64,000 bases of DNA from Macrotis lagotis (Eukaryota > Chordata > Mammalia > Peramelemorphia > Peramelidae). This document shows positions 43,591 through 53,989 of this stretch, in pieces. Location: NCBI RefSeq assembly GCF_037893015.1, contig NC_133663.1, positions 220,561,753-220,625,752 on the forward strand, written 5' to 3'. Numbering within the stretch: position 1 is the stretch's first letter; the number at the start of each line of letters is the position of its first letter. A model generated the notes under the pieces. That model did not search any database. It saw only the letters and a program-made list of their open reading frames with translations, and had not been told where the DNA came from. A program made the translations under genes and the position numbers.

Positions 43591-43740
43591 TTATTTGAAT
43601 TCTTACTGTCTAATGTTTTTATTGTCTCCTCTATAAAACTTGTATCATCCAGGGATAAAAGCGTCAATCCCTTTTGAATCCCGCCATGGCACCTCAAATG
43701 ATAGATGCTCAATATGTACTAAAAAGATAAATGGATTTCC
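43591..43740 (+). mobile_element. L2 3' end
   Basis: GTATCATCCAGGGATAAAAG, CGCCATGGCACCTCAAATGA and TAGATGCTCAATATGTACTA resemble a diverged L2 terminus. Confidence 0.5.
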
Positions 43741-43864
43741 ATTCCAAATATCTTCCAAAAGGATAAAGTTGTGGATTTTCTTTATGTTTAACTCCCAAAA
43801 GTCCATGTAAGAATAATCTAGAAGAGGAGTTTTAGGGTTAATTTACACTTGTTCAATTTAAATA

Positions 43865-43965
43865 CATACAAATTTCAAGTCATAGGTTTACAAACTAGGA
43901 AGGAATTACAATGGTTGTTTAGTTCAACCTATACTTGAAGTATGAACTAGATCTTGGATATCCTG
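43865..43965 (-). mobile_element. CR1/L3-type fragment
   Basis: AAACTAGGAAGGAATTACAA, TTGTTTAGTTCAACCTATAC: antisense of the CR1/L3 3' end. Confidence 0.4.
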
Positions 43966-44263
43966 GGGAAAAAAATGCTCCAAATTCATTTATGCAAAAT
44001 GAATTCTCCATACTATGAAACTTTAGAAATAATATAAACATATTAATAATATGATGGTAAACACTGGAATTTATCCAGATTTTCTTAAATATATTCAGTG
44101 AGTCTCTTCCAATTACATTTCAACAAAATTGAAATGCAATAGTCTAAGTCCTATAAAATTCTACAAAGAAAACTTTGCAGAACCAGGTACTTTCTTCTTA
44201 AAGTTTATAGGAATTAATATTTCAATGCAAAAATATATAATGCAAAAATATCATCATCTCAGT
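43966..44263. other. Unassigned sequence
   Basis: Nothing recognised. Confidence 0.3.
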
Positions 44264-44275
44264 AAAGGAAATCTT

Positions 44276-44537
44276 GGGTAACTAAGTGGTGTCATGGATA
44301 GAGTGCTGGTTTGGAGTCAAGAAGACTCATTTTTGTGAGTTTAAATCTGGCCTCAGATTTATTTACACAAATTTCTGGTTGTGTGACTCCTGGGCAAGTC
44401 ATTTAACTTTATCTGCCTCAGTCTCTTCATCTGTAAAATGAGGTAGAGAAGGAAATGACAAATGACTCCTATATCTTTGCCAAGAAAAACCCCTAAAAGA
44501 GTCACAAGGAGTCATAGAATAACTGAAAAACAACAAA
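44276..44537 (+). mobile_element. SINE-B with TSD
   Basis: GGGTAACTAAGTGGTGTCAT head, TCTGCCTCAGTCTCTTCATC, GTAGAGAAGGAAATGACAAA, ATATCTTTGCCAAGAAAAAC, and end AATAACTGAAAAACAACAAA. A 12-bp perfect TSD, AAAGGAAATCTT, lies at 44264-44275 and 44538-44549. Confidence 0.94.
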
Positions 44538-44689
44538 AAAGGAAATCTTATGCAAATTCCTGATCTTCTATCCTTTTTTTTATAATGTAAATATTTCTAA
44601 TCCTAAGATACTGTAGTTTAGTATGATGGAGAAAGCAGAAAAAATGAAGTAAGCTAAATTTAATTCACATTACTCCTACCTTTGACAAA

Positions 44690-45005
44690 AATATATAGAG
44701 CACTCTGTATATGGAAGGTATTTTGTTAAGAACTGGAAATAGAAAGATGAAAAAATAATTACCCAAACTCAGGACTCCAGGCAAGAAGACAGTGTGTAAA
44801 CAGAAAATTTTAATGTAAGGTAGTATAATGAAATGTACAATACATAGTACACAGTATACTTTGATGTGGGAGAAGAAGTTGTAGACAAAGAGCAAAGAGC
44901 TCTAAGCAAGTTTGGTGATGGAAAGAATACATTTTTGTTTTTGCGGGGAGGAGGAGAGGAGCAAAGGGAAAGAAAGTTTCACAGAGATGCCAATGCCCAA
45001 GGGAC
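44690..45005 (-). mobile_element. L2, antisense 3' region
   Basis: AGAGCACTCTGTATATGGAA, TTGTTAAGAACTGGAAATAG and CTTTGATGTGGGAGAAGAAG follow the reverse strand of the L2 end. The 86-codon frame at 44866-45126 and the reverse frame at 44665-44895 fall across it and lack domains. Confidence 0.5.
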
Positions 45006-45024
45006 TAAAAAGAATATTGAATAT

Positions 45025-45185
45025 GTAGCCATAGAATGTGCATTCAAATTTTGTCTGTCATATTTTATCTATGTGACTTTAGAAAAGATATTTCTCCTTT
45101 TCAAGCCTAAATTTCCTTATCTGTGAAATGAGCAATTTAGGCTTGATGTTTTTCTAAGGTTTCTTCAACTCTAGATCTATATGCC
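45025..45185 (+). mobile_element. MIR
   Basis: TATCTATGTGACTTTAGAAA, CTAAATTTCCTTATCTGTGA and AAGGTTTCTTCAACTCTAGA in MIR order. Confidence 0.65.
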
Positions 45186-45639
45186 TAAAATAAAGGAAGA
45201 TAAAGATTTTGAAAAAAAAAACCTGATGATTGAGAATATGACATTATATACTATATACTTGCAGAAAGATAGCAGACAAAGTATGACCTTAAATAATTCA
45301 CTTAGGTGATCTTGGCTCCAGTTTTTCTTTCTGATTTGACAATCTGAAATTGATAAAAGGCAAATTTAGAATCACCTAAAAAAGTCAACAACAAATCCCT
45401 AATAAAGATCTCCAAAAGCAGAATGGGCTATCAAGGGAAGGGGTTATCTTTCTCCTTAATGACCCCTTAGTAGGTATGTAATGGGGTTCTTTTAGTATTT
45501 GAATTGAATTTGATAACTGGCTAGGTATTCCATTTCTCAAATTCTCTAATCTTATGATGTAATATAGAATTACTTTAACAGTTTCTACAAATTCTGTTAT
45601 ATTTATTTTAAGCAAAAGTAATTCTGCACTTATTTTGTT
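45186..45639. other. Unassigned sequence
   Basis: Nothing recognised. The 76-codon reverse frame at 45385-45615 has no domain. Confidence 0.3.
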
Positions 45640-45822
45640 AATAATAACTCCAACTTTTTATAGTTCTATAAGTTTTGTAAAGAGCTTTTAACAAATCAAC
45701 ACTTCAACACAGTAGTGAGAAACAGTGGTTCTGTGTGTAAGTGATTCAAAGTGAGATTTGAATCCAGATTTCCTTAAATTTGTCTGTTGCTCCTCTTACA
45801 AGGTCACATTGTCTCTCATTTA
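45640..45822 (-). mobile_element. MIR
   Basis: TTTTTATAGTTCTATAAGTT, GTAAAGAGCTTTTAACAAAT and GATTTGAATCCAGATTTCC: antisense MIR. Confidence 0.65.
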
Positions 45823-46209
45823 AAATAAGAGGAGAACAGTGAAGAAAGACATAGATATAGTGTTAGGCTTATAGAAGGGATAGGAATATTGAAAGGGATA
45901 ATGTTAGGGAAAGTGTAGGTATATCATTCAAAGATGGGAGGATTAAAAACTGTGGATCTCTATATCATGTAAACAAGATTGTTAAAAATCTTTTTTAAAA
46001 TATCAAGGAAACTTTCTGAATTTCATACAGCTATAATTGATATATGCTGATAATTGGTGTAGTCTGGGTTTAAGTGGTTCAATATTCAGCAAAAAATAAG
46101 GAAAGAAAAACATGTCTATAAATAGATTAGTACCTAATGGAGCCAGTGAAATCCAAATTTATTGTATAACTGGGGAAGTAAGGGAGAGAACAAAAAATCT
46201 GTAAAATAA
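45823..46209. other. Unassigned sequence
   Basis: Nothing recognised. Confidence 0.3.
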
Positions 46210-46370
46210 GAGCAAGATCTCCCATGGTGTAGGAAAAATAACAATTAACTGAGAGACAGGAAATAGGTTCTGTTTCAAGCTCTGAAACTCTCTACGTCAG
46301 CTGCAGAATATAGTTACATTTCTGTTCCTTAACTTCCTTACCTATTGGAGGTAGGGCAAGAGAGGCATAG
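46210..46370 (+). mobile_element. Possible MIR
   Basis: GAGAGACAGGAAATAGGTTC and TGTTCCTTAACTTCCTTACC fit MIR weakly. Confidence 0.4.
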
Positions 46371-46763
46371 GGATTGGACAAGCATTAATTAAAAATCTAC
46401 TATGTGGACACAGAAATAAAGAACACCTTTTATACAAATAAACAGAACTAAATTGAAGTAATATTTATTGTTCATGGATAGGTAAAGCGAATATAAGTTT
46501 TAAGTGGCAATTTTATCTAACTAATCCATTCAATATCAACCCAATTAAATTATTAAAAAAAATTTTACAGAGTTGGAAAAAATAATATAGTCCATTTGGA
46601 GGAGCAAAGGGTCAGGAATTTCAAAGAAACCAAAGACAAAAATATAAAGGAAAGAGATTCAGCAGTATCAATCCTTAAACTATATTATAAGAGATAGTGA
46701 GCATATAAAAGGATAATTTTGATTATTTTAAATTAAAATTTTCTTGTATAAATAAAATCTATA

Positions 46764-46911
46764 GGAGCAGCTAGGTGGCACAGTGGATAGAGCACTAACT
46801 AGCCTTGGAGTCAGGGGTCCCTGAGTTCAAATGCGGCCTCAGACACTTAATAATTACCTAGCCATGTGGCCTTGGGCAAACCACTTAACCCCATTGCCTT
46901 GCACAAACTAA
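46764..46911 (+). mobile_element. SINE-A in an L1
   Basis: GGAGCAGCTAGGTGGCACAG head and CATTGCCTTGCACAAACTAA end. TSD AAATCTATAG at 46755-46764 and 47026-47035. The TSD lies outside the tetranucleotide tail, so the tail belongs to the insertion. Confidence 0.95.
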
Positions 46912-47025
46912 AAACTAACTAACCAACTAACTAGCTAGCTAGCTAACTAAATAAATAAATAAATAAGTAAATGAATAAATGAATGAATGAATGAATAAAC
47001 AAACAAACAAATAAATAAATAAATG
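46912..47025. repeat. Tetranucleotide mosaic tail of the SINE-A
   Basis: Successive AACT, AGCT, AAAT, AATG, AAAC and AAAT blocks over about 110 bp, an expanded and mutated poly(A) tail. Confidence 0.95.
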
Positions 47026-47165
47026 AAATCTATAGAGCTAAGAATGAAAGGAATGCAGGAAAATTGATGGGAAAAAAACTTTCATAGACAAAAATGATGA
47101 GCAGCTTGATTTAGAAAAGCATGGGAACTTGTACTTATGAAGGAAAATCCTATCCAGTTTAAGAA

Positions 47166-47296
47166 AAGCAGATGACAAGTGAAAAGAAGCATGTATGTAT
47201 GAATATGTATAAAAATGTATATGTTAATAGATATCTATGTATATGTTATACACACATGCATATATTAATATATCTATATCTATCTATCTATCTTTG
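47166..47296. repeat. TATG/TATC-rich tract
   Basis: ATGTATGTATGAATATG, CACACATGCATATATTAATA and CTATATCTATCTATCTATC. Confidence 0.75.
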
Positions 47297-47445
47297 GAGC
47301 AGTTAGGTGGTCAAGTGGATAGCTAAAACTGCATTTGGACTCTGGTCTTCCTATTCAGCTTGAATAAATTGTGTTATCTAGGTGTAAAAGTAGGTTTTGA
47401 TTTAGATTATCTCTCAAATTCCTTTCAGATTTAAAATTCAATGAA
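47297..47445 (+). mobile_element. Damaged SINE (tRNA head plus MIR-like 3' end)
   Basis: GGAGCAGTTAGGTGGTCAAG and ATTATCTCTCAAATTCCTTT, with the CORE mostly lost. Confidence 0.5.
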
Positions 47446-47449
47446 TCCT

Positions 47450-47512
47450 ATTTATTTATTTATTTATTTGTTTGTTTGTTTGTTTATTTATTTGTTTGAT
47501 TGTTTATAGAAT
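47450..47512. repeat. (TTTA)/(TTTG) tetranucleotide tract
   Basis: TATTTATTTATTTATTTG and TTTGTTTGTTTGTTT runs, complementary in composition to the SINE tail at 46912-47025. Confidence 0.95.
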
Positions 47513-47539
47513 GTTCTCTAATATCAAAAAAAGGGGACA

Positions 47540-47820
47540 ATACCTTGGAGTCAGGGGGTTGAGAGTTTGAATCCAACCTCAAAATGTGACACTTTACTAA
47601 CTATGTGACCTTGGGCAAGTCACTTAATCCTCACTGCCTCACATTAAGAGTCATCTCCCATTGTTTTGATTCATATTTGGCCACTGGACTCAGTTGGAGA
47701 AATTAAGGTTGGTGACTTAGGAGGGAACTCCATCATTCAAATCCAATTCATGTACTTGTTATGGTATCATTTCCCTGTTGTCAAGGTCTTTAAGAATGAT
47801 GGACAAAACAACATAAACAA
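47540..47820 (+). mobile_element. SINE-D
   Basis: GTGACCTTGGGCAAGTCACT, CATTAAGAGTCATCTCCCAT, TTGGCCACTGGACTCAGTTG, AATCCAATTCATGTACTTGT, and end AAGAATGATGGACAAAACAA. Confidence 0.9.
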
Positions 47821-47994
47821 CAATGTTTAAAGAGATATCATGTTTTATGTCGATATCAATTATTTGTTATATACAATGTACAAACATAATATTGATAATT
47901 GAAGCAGACAAGCATGAGAAATACATATATTAAACAACAAAGCTTATCCTCCCTCATTAGTAAAAGGCATTTCTTGAAAGTTTACATAGTTTTC

Positions 47995-48225
47995 AAAAGA
48001 CATTGTGAATGGAGAACTGGCTTTGAGGCTGGAAAGTCCAGAGTCCCATTTTTCCTCAATTATATAATGACTGTGTGACCCAGGACAAGTTATTTAACCT
48101 CTCAGTGCTCTGGATAGCTTTCTAAGTCTCAGAGAAGATGCTGACCTTTATGAAGATGAGGAATTTCTTTCCCGAGGAGTTCTCTATACCAATGAACCAC
48201 AGGTCCAGTCCAAATCCCATTAATT
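47995..48225 (+). mobile_element. SINE-C, sense
   Basis: GACTGTGTGACCCAGGACAA, TTTAACCTCTCAGTGCTCTG, GAAGATGCTGACCTTTATGA, CCCGAGGAGTTCTCTATACC and AATGAACCACAGGTCCAGTC. This sense copy fixes the orientation of the family. Confidence 0.8.
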
Positions 48226-48246
48226 TTTCATTAAAATGTATACTAA

Positions 48247-48400
48247 ATTATTTTTTAGGTTTTTGCAAGGCAAATGGGGTTAAGTGGCTTGCCCAAGGCC
48301 ACACAACTAGGTAATTATTAAGTGTCTGAGACTGGATTTGAACCCAGGTACTCCTGACTCCAAGGCCAGTGCTTTATCCACTATGCCACCTAGCCGCCCC
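48247..48400 (-). mobile_element. SINE-A, antisense
   Basis: AGGTTTTTGCAAGGCAAATG to ATGCCACCTAGCCGCCCC. The TSD is AAAATGTATACTAA at 48233-48246 and AAAATGTGCATTAA at 48401-48414. Confidence 0.95.
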
Positions 48401-48581
48401 AAAATGTGCATTAATCTTAATCATGTTTTTCATTTCTTCTTAAAACACTCAAGTAGGTATACTAGGGATGATTCATTTCAAACTCCTTTTGGATATTTTC
48501 CATAGTGAAACGTTTAACCATTTGATTCAAATTTTGAGTCAGGCTATATTAATTATTTTTACGTTAAAAAAATAAACTGAT

Positions 48582-48728
48582 AGGGTGGCTAGGTGACACA
48601 GTGGATGTGGATAGAGCACCGGCCCTGGAGTCAGGAGTACGTGGGTTCAAATCTGACCTCAGACATTTAATAATTACCTACCTATGTGACCTTGGGCAAG
48701 TCACTTAACCCCATTTGCCTTGCAAAAA
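48582..48728 (+). mobile_element. SINE-A, sense, with 6-bp internal duplication
   Basis: AGGGTGGCTAGGTGACACAG head and TTTGCCTTGCAAAAAAAT end. GTGGATGTGGATAGAGC carries one extra TGGATG compared with the other copies. Confidence 0.94.
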
Positions 48729-48780
48729 AATTTGTTAGAGTATATCTATATTCTGATACTTCATTAACATGTATCTCATC

Positions 48781-48929
48781 TGGTACAGCTAGGTAGTGCA
48801 GTGGATAGATCACTGGCCCTGGAGTCAGGACCTGAATTCATATCCAGCTTTATACAGTTAATTTTTACTTAGCTGTATGACCTTGGGAAGTTCACTTACC
48901 CCTGTTGCCTTACCAAGAAAAAAAAAAAG
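48781..48929 (+). mobile_element. SINE-A, sense
   Basis: GGTACAGCTAGGTAGTGCAG head and GTTGCCTTACCAAGAAAAAA end. TSD ATGTATCTCATC at 48769-48780 and ATGTATCTGATC at 48930-48941. Confidence 0.93.
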
Positions 48930-48994
48930 ATGTATCTGATCCAGATAAAGATTTTCCTTCCAGCCCAAGATTTATGATCTTATGTACAAATATC

Positions 48995-49180
48995 AAAGAT
49001 GCAAGGTCATCCTCTGTATTTCTGGTCATTCCTAATTGTCTTGATTTTTGTCTTGCCACAAGACTTCAATAACTCAGGAAGTGAGACTGAGGCTGATGAC
49101 TGTGTAATTCTGCCTCACTTAAATCCAATTCACATACAGGTCAAGACAACACTCTTCAAAAATTAAGGACAAAGAATGAT
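48995..49180 (+). mobile_element. SINE-D 3' part
   Basis: GCAAGGTCATCCTCTGTATT, GTCTTGCCACAAGACTTCAA, GAAGTGAGACTGAGGCTGAT, AAATCCAATTCACATACAGG and end ATTAAGGACAAAGAATGAT. Confidence 0.8.
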
Positions 49181-49189
49181 ATGATCTGT

Positions 49190-49290
49190 ATTTGCATATA
49201 AATCATGTGTAGAAACATTTATATAGATATTTATATATATGTATTTGTATATACATATATATGTTTGTGTGTGTGCGTGTAAGTAGTTTT
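49190..49290. repeat. TA/TG-rich tract
   Basis: TATAGATATTTATATATATG, then GTTTGTGTGTGTGCGTGTAA. Confidence 0.8.
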
Positions 49291-49409
49291 CTATTATATA
49301 ATGCTATTATCTGACAGTGTTGAATACTAGAATTAGAGTATATTATTTCTGATGGGTTCCTGCCATCTGAAGTGGCAATCTACTCCAGGGTAGAATTCCT
49401 AAAAACTTG

Positions 49410-49560
49410 ACAACACAATCACAAAATCTCAGTTAGAAGGAGCCTCCAAGGCTACCCAGACCAACCCATATCTGGCCCAGGAATCTTCTCTATAAGATAC
49501 ACACAGGTGGACATTCAGCCTTTGTTTGAGCTAAAGTCTTAGACTTGGTTTACATTTCTC
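49410..49560 (-). mobile_element. CR1/L3-type 3' end
   Basis: AATCACAAAATCTCAGTTAG, AAGGAGCCTCCAAGGCTACC, CCAACCCATATCTGGCCCAG and GGTGGACATTCAGCCTTTGT are the antisense CR1/L3 end in order. Confidence 0.65.
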
Positions 49561-49839
49561 TTATTTAATGATATAAAGAGACCCTTACAATTGTTATTAT
49601 TTCAAGAATTTTTGGTCCATAAATTTTATTCTTTCAGAAATGGCACTTGGTTTTGCATATTAGTTCCTTCTTTCTTCTTTTAAATTGGAAATAATTCGAT
49701 ATTTAAGGTTTATGTCATGTTCAAGGATCTCTGGTTTAAGAACTTGCTGAGTCTTTTTCAGAACTATTCATCCACCTTTTGTATTTAACTGACACTCAGC
49801 TTACATCTATAGGTCCAAGAAGTTGTAGTATACAACTGA
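49561..49839. other. Unassigned sequence
   Basis: Nothing recognised. Confidence 0.3.
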
Positions 49840-50215
49840 CTCAGAAGGCACTACTAAACCATATTGAGGGCTTTTGAGAGGTCTCAAACCCATTGGCCCT
49901 AAACATGTGAAGATTACTCCATCAAATGGGAGCAATGAGAACAATTTGATCCAATGGCCACAGAGGCAACTGAAGCAGGCATTATGGATTGCTTGGAGCC
50001 TGCTCAGTCATTGAATATGCCAATGTCATCTACCACAGCCCTATATCTACCATTGATCTCAGTCTTGCTTGCCATTGAATGCTGATAACTCTGGAAGAGA
50101 GAGTGAGGCTGATAACTTGTACAACACTGCCTCATTTAAATCCAAGTCACACAAAAGTTAAGACTATTCCCCACTTTGATGTTAATAGTTCCCTTAAAAA
50201 TAAAGAACAAAAAAT
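49840..50215 (+). mobile_element. SINE-D-type element
   Basis: AATGAGAACAATTTGATCCA, AGAGGCAACTGAAGCAGGC, CAATGTCATCTACCACAGCC, AGAGAGAGTGAGGCTGATAA and AAATCCAAGTCACACAAAAG, colinear with 15145-15465. Confidence 0.78.
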
Positions 50216-50395
50216 TATTCAATAGTTAGCTGAGCCCTTCAAAGTCATTATTATGTCTTGGTATGATTCTTATAGGTACTCTAGGCAACAACATGCAACA
50301 TGCATTAGAGATACTGAGAACAATAAAGATCACAGATTACTTAGGATTTAAATAATAATAATATAAATAATTTAAATAATAAAGTTCATAGATTA

Positions 50396-50526
50396 CTTTT
50401 TTCTTTTTGGCAAGACAATGGTTAGGGCACACAGCTAGGTAGTAATGAAGCTTCTGTTATGATTTGAAAATCAGGTCCTCCTGATTCCAGGGCCAGGGCT
50501 CTATCCACTTGGCCACTTAACTGCTC
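50396..50526 (-). mobile_element. Diverged SINE-A-type copy
   Basis: GGGCACACAGCTAGGTAGTA, AAATCAGGTCCTCCTGATTC, GGGCTCTATCCACTTGGCCA. Part of the CORE is missing and no TSD is seen. Confidence 0.75.
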
Positions 50527-52239
50527 CAAATCCATTTAACTTTAATAATTCTCAGAGGTAAACATGAACACTGACTCTTTTGGTATGCTGTCAAAGAAAT
50601 ACAGAGTAATATTAACAAATCTCTTTTCTTTTTATTGCTAATAATGACAATCCATCAAATGGAGATTTACATATAGGAAAAAATGTCTTTATAAAAATGT
50701 TGAGGATCACAGAATGGCTATGCAAGGGAAGAAATCTTGAGATGATTATGCTTCAAAGATCCTATACATGTGATAAAGTAAACATCTTCAAAGCTTTTGA
50801 GTTAGTGTTATGCTATAATTATCCTCTTGTTATCCTTGTTATTATTGAAGAAGTCAAGTTTAGCCAGTGATGACTTATAGTGCTAGTATGGTCCTTCTCA
50901 GGAAAGAAAGGGCCAGCTTTTGTTTTTGCTTGTTTTTTTTAAATTTTGTAATGTTTAATTTTTTTTAATAAGAGATTCTGCATTGTCTTCTTAAAGTAGA
51001 AAGTAAAGAAAAATAGAGTTCTCTTAGGCAATGGACACTATGTAATACAGATAAACAAAAAAAAAAACCAGAATAAAAAATCATCTGTTCTCTTTCTTCA
51101 GGGAGCTTAAAATGTAGGCAAAGGCATTATTGATAAAGGAGGCACTTTGAAAAAATTCAAACCCCAGGAGCTAATGTGTCATCAAATTTATACTCTTTAG
51201 TCTGACTGAAGAAATAATGATTCAATTTCTGAGAATTTGGGGGGGGAAACTTTATAGCTATTTTTACATATGTCTCAGCTGGGTAATCATAAAAGTTATT
51301 TCCATACATTGAAGGGTGGAAGTAGTGGGAGGGCCTGCCCTGTTTCATAGTCCAAACAATATGGTCCACAGGAGCCACATAAGAAATGAATTAATGAATT
51401 CTGTATTTTCCTGCTCCACTTCCTCTGCTTAATGTTTCATTTCTGCCTGGCAGGAGAGAAACCTATTCCATATGCTCAGGATCACTCCATTTTAGAGGCA
51501 TTCATATAGAGATGATGGCTATGCAAATCATGGGTATACTTTTCTGTTTATTTCTCAGGTTCTTCTAAACATCTGGGGAACACCCGGCACTTGTGCAGAC
51601 TTCACATTACCTTTTATTTGGATCCATCTGTGATCCTGTGAGTAAAACAACAATGCTATTGAAATCTGATTTCATAGACATTCTTGCTTCTATCTGTCTC
51701 AATGGTGCTTATTTCTTCATAGCCTGTTCTGTGTAAAAGCATAATAATTAAAGACACTAGTTATAGTGTGGATAGCCAAAAATTATTTTTACATAAATGT
51801 TTTGAATCCAGTCTTGTAATGAGATAAATAGGAAGAAGCTGACATGTTGATAAAAATAGTTAGTACATCTATTTCTCAGGGAATTATTTTGAAAATGACC
51901 ATTTATAAAATAACCATTAAATAGAAACAGAAGTGTATATCAACTTTACTTTCATTTCTATGAATTAAATATATTAGTCTACATTGGATCTATGATATCT
52001 TCAGTGTGGGAACTCTGTGCAGATTGCAACCTTTCTATATGTTCTTATCCTGGAAATACTTGACCATGTTGTGCCATAAATGCTCCACAAGGAGTCTTTG
52101 AAGATGAAGAGGATCAAAGTGCCATTCAGATTATCTTAGATGCTTGATCTTTATATACATTACTAATCACATATGTCCTTTTGATACTTTTATATGTAAG
52201 GTTCTGACTTATGTGAATAGCTTTGTCTCTCTATTGTCT
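50527..52239. other. Unique-looking sequence with a 73-codon reverse frame
   Basis: About 1.7 kb without a recognised repeat, the longest such stretch in the right half. The reverse frame at 51157-51378 includes GRPSHYFHPSMYGNNFYDYP and DYPAETYVKIAIKF, a mixed composition that is not low-complexity. I do not recognise it, and no splice or homology evidence is visible. Confidence 0.3.
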
Positions 52240-52890
52240 TTAGGTTTATCTGAAATTTTTTTCTTTAAAGATTATCTTGTTTCCTGATTTGATCCATAGT
52301 AAAAGTACTCATACATACATACATGCATACATACACCCATGTCAAAGACAAGGGAGGAAATATTGAAAACATTGAACAATTTCTCAGCACTAATCCAAAC
52401 CATCCAATCTCTTCTTCCTGTTCAATTTTCACCATTCTCTTAACCCATATTAGCTTAAAAGACAATCCAACCAAATGAATATCATGGGGTGAAAAATAGA
52501 TGTTCTTCATGCATTTTTTTGTTTTTGTTAGTTGTAACTCTTTTGAGAGATTTGAGAGAATCTAATTTAGCTGAACTGTAGTATTTGGATGTTTTAAAAA
52601 AATCAGTTCCATGTCATCCATAAACAAGGATATCTGGAAAAAACACACCATCTAAAAGGAATCCTTCTATCTTGGCACTGGACATTATATATGATAATGG
52701 TGAACACTTTGATGAATAACAGCTCCCTATTTCATTCATTATTTGACATTAATAATAATGAATTAGTTTTGTTTTTCTTGTTGTACCTAGAGAGTCATCA
52801 TGTATAAACTCAACATTGTAAGAAAAGGACTGTTGCAGAAGAACCTTTAATTCCTCCTTTTGATCTATGAAGTCAATTTTAAAAGATATT
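52240..52890 (-). mobile_element. RTE-type LINE, RT fragment (broken)
   Basis: The reverse strand, read with frameshifts, gives KVFTIII, then an LDG-x-FF stretch, the catalytic LFMDDMELIF at 52614-52625 and later EIGWFGLVLRNCSMFS (52265-52510). The last resembles the RTE/BovB segment after the RT palm (RR-x-GW-x-x-F-G-x-L-R). Stops and frame changes make it a fossil. It is a plausible relative of the RTE elements whose tails the SINE-B copies carry. Confidence 0.5.
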
Positions 52891-52934
52891 CATTGAATAA
52901 TAAATACAGAAGTATCTTGTATTTTACAAAGTTT

Positions 52935-53285
52935 TCAGTCATGTTACTTAAGAATAGGTTAGGAAAAACATGGAAAAACTTGCTTGCAATAATGAACACT
53001 GAAATGAACAGAATTAAGAAATCAAGGTATAGAGTAATAGCAATATTATTTTGTTAATGAATAAGTTATCTTGATTATGACTATATGTATGTATGTACAC
53101 ATGTATGTATATGTCTAATAGCTTAACTCTAGGGCAGAGGGAGGAGAACTGGAAAAAAGGAATTACATAGCAAATTGTGCAAAATGGATTTTTAATTTCA
53201 TGTGTAGGTCTTTTTTTTATTATATTATGTTATGAAAATGTTTGTTTTATTCCATAACATAAAGTAAAATTTAAAAATAAAAAGG
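52935..53285 (+). mobile_element. L1 3' UTR
   Basis: GGTTAGGAAAAACATGGAAA, ACTGAAATGAACAGAATTAA, CAGAGGGAGGAGAACTGG and TGTTTGTTTTATTCCATAAC match the conserved 3' UTR, ending A-rich near 53285. Confidence 0.7.
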
Positions 53286-53640
53286 TTGTGGTCAACTGTA
53301 GACTACCATTTGTGAAAAACAATTTGTTCATTTCCCATATTTTCATCTTGGGTAGTAGGAATAAATAGATGAATAAATTTAAAATGTATTGCTTACCATG
53401 TCTAACGCTGTTAAATTTGGGAGTGTGTGTAAAAAAATGAAGAAAAGGCAATTCCTGTCCTCAAAAGGGCTATATGTTCTCAAAGATAAAAATAAAACAC
53501 ATAATTTCCTTTGAAAAATAGATCTTGTGACATCTTCTGGGACAATATTATTCAATTACTTTTATGCAGGACAAAACTTTAGCCATTCTCCAATAGGAGG
53601 ACAACTCCTCTGTCTCTCAATTTTGATTAAAATGAAAAGA
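53286..53640. other. Unassigned; possible antisense L1 scrap at 53570-53640
   Basis: AGCCATTCTCCAATAGGAGG resembles the antisense L1 3' UTR motif. The rest is not recognised. Confidence 0.3.
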
Positions 53641-53770
53641 TTATATGTCTGTGTGAGTATGCATATATGTATTTGCATTTATATGTGTGTCATATAGAAT
53701 ATATATATATATACTATATATAGGTATAATCTTATATATATATAATATATTCATCTAGGTTTATATTAAT
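53641..53770. repeat. TG/TA-rich tract
   Basis: GTGTGAGTATGCATATATG, ATATATATATATACTATATA. Confidence 0.75.
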
Positions 53771-53944
53771 GTGAATAAAGAAACTATTGAAGTTGCTATA
53801 TTATTTGAATTCATATTTAATGTTTTCTTTGAATTGGAACCAAATACCCAATTTCTCATACTTATAATTTCAAATACTGCAAATTTTAAAACATGCAACC
53901 ACTTCAGGGGAGTCATTATTTTCACTCCTTAGTGTGAATGTGTG

Positions 53945-53976
<32 letters not shown>

Positions 53977-53977
53977 T
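53945..53977. repeat. (TATG)n microsatellite
   Basis: About eight TATG units. Confidence 0.95.
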
Positions 53978-53989
53978 ATTTGTTTGCAT

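Larger units (their letters stand above)
46420..47165 (+). mobile_element. L1 ORF2/3' fragment split by a SINE-A
   Basis: GAGTTGGAAAAAATAATATA, TCCATTTGGAGGAGCAAAGG and TAAACTATATTATAAGAGAT match L1 ORF2. After the SINE, AGAGCTAAGAATGAAAGGAA and GGGAAAAAAACTTTCATAGA continue it. Confidence 0.75.

Noticed and set aside
44866..45126. 86-codon gene
   Set aside because: It spans an antisense L2 and a MIR; no domain.
46912..47025. CRISPR-like or satellite array
   Set aside because: The repeat units are 4 bp and derive from a SINE tail; there are no spacers. No CRISPR array is present in the window.
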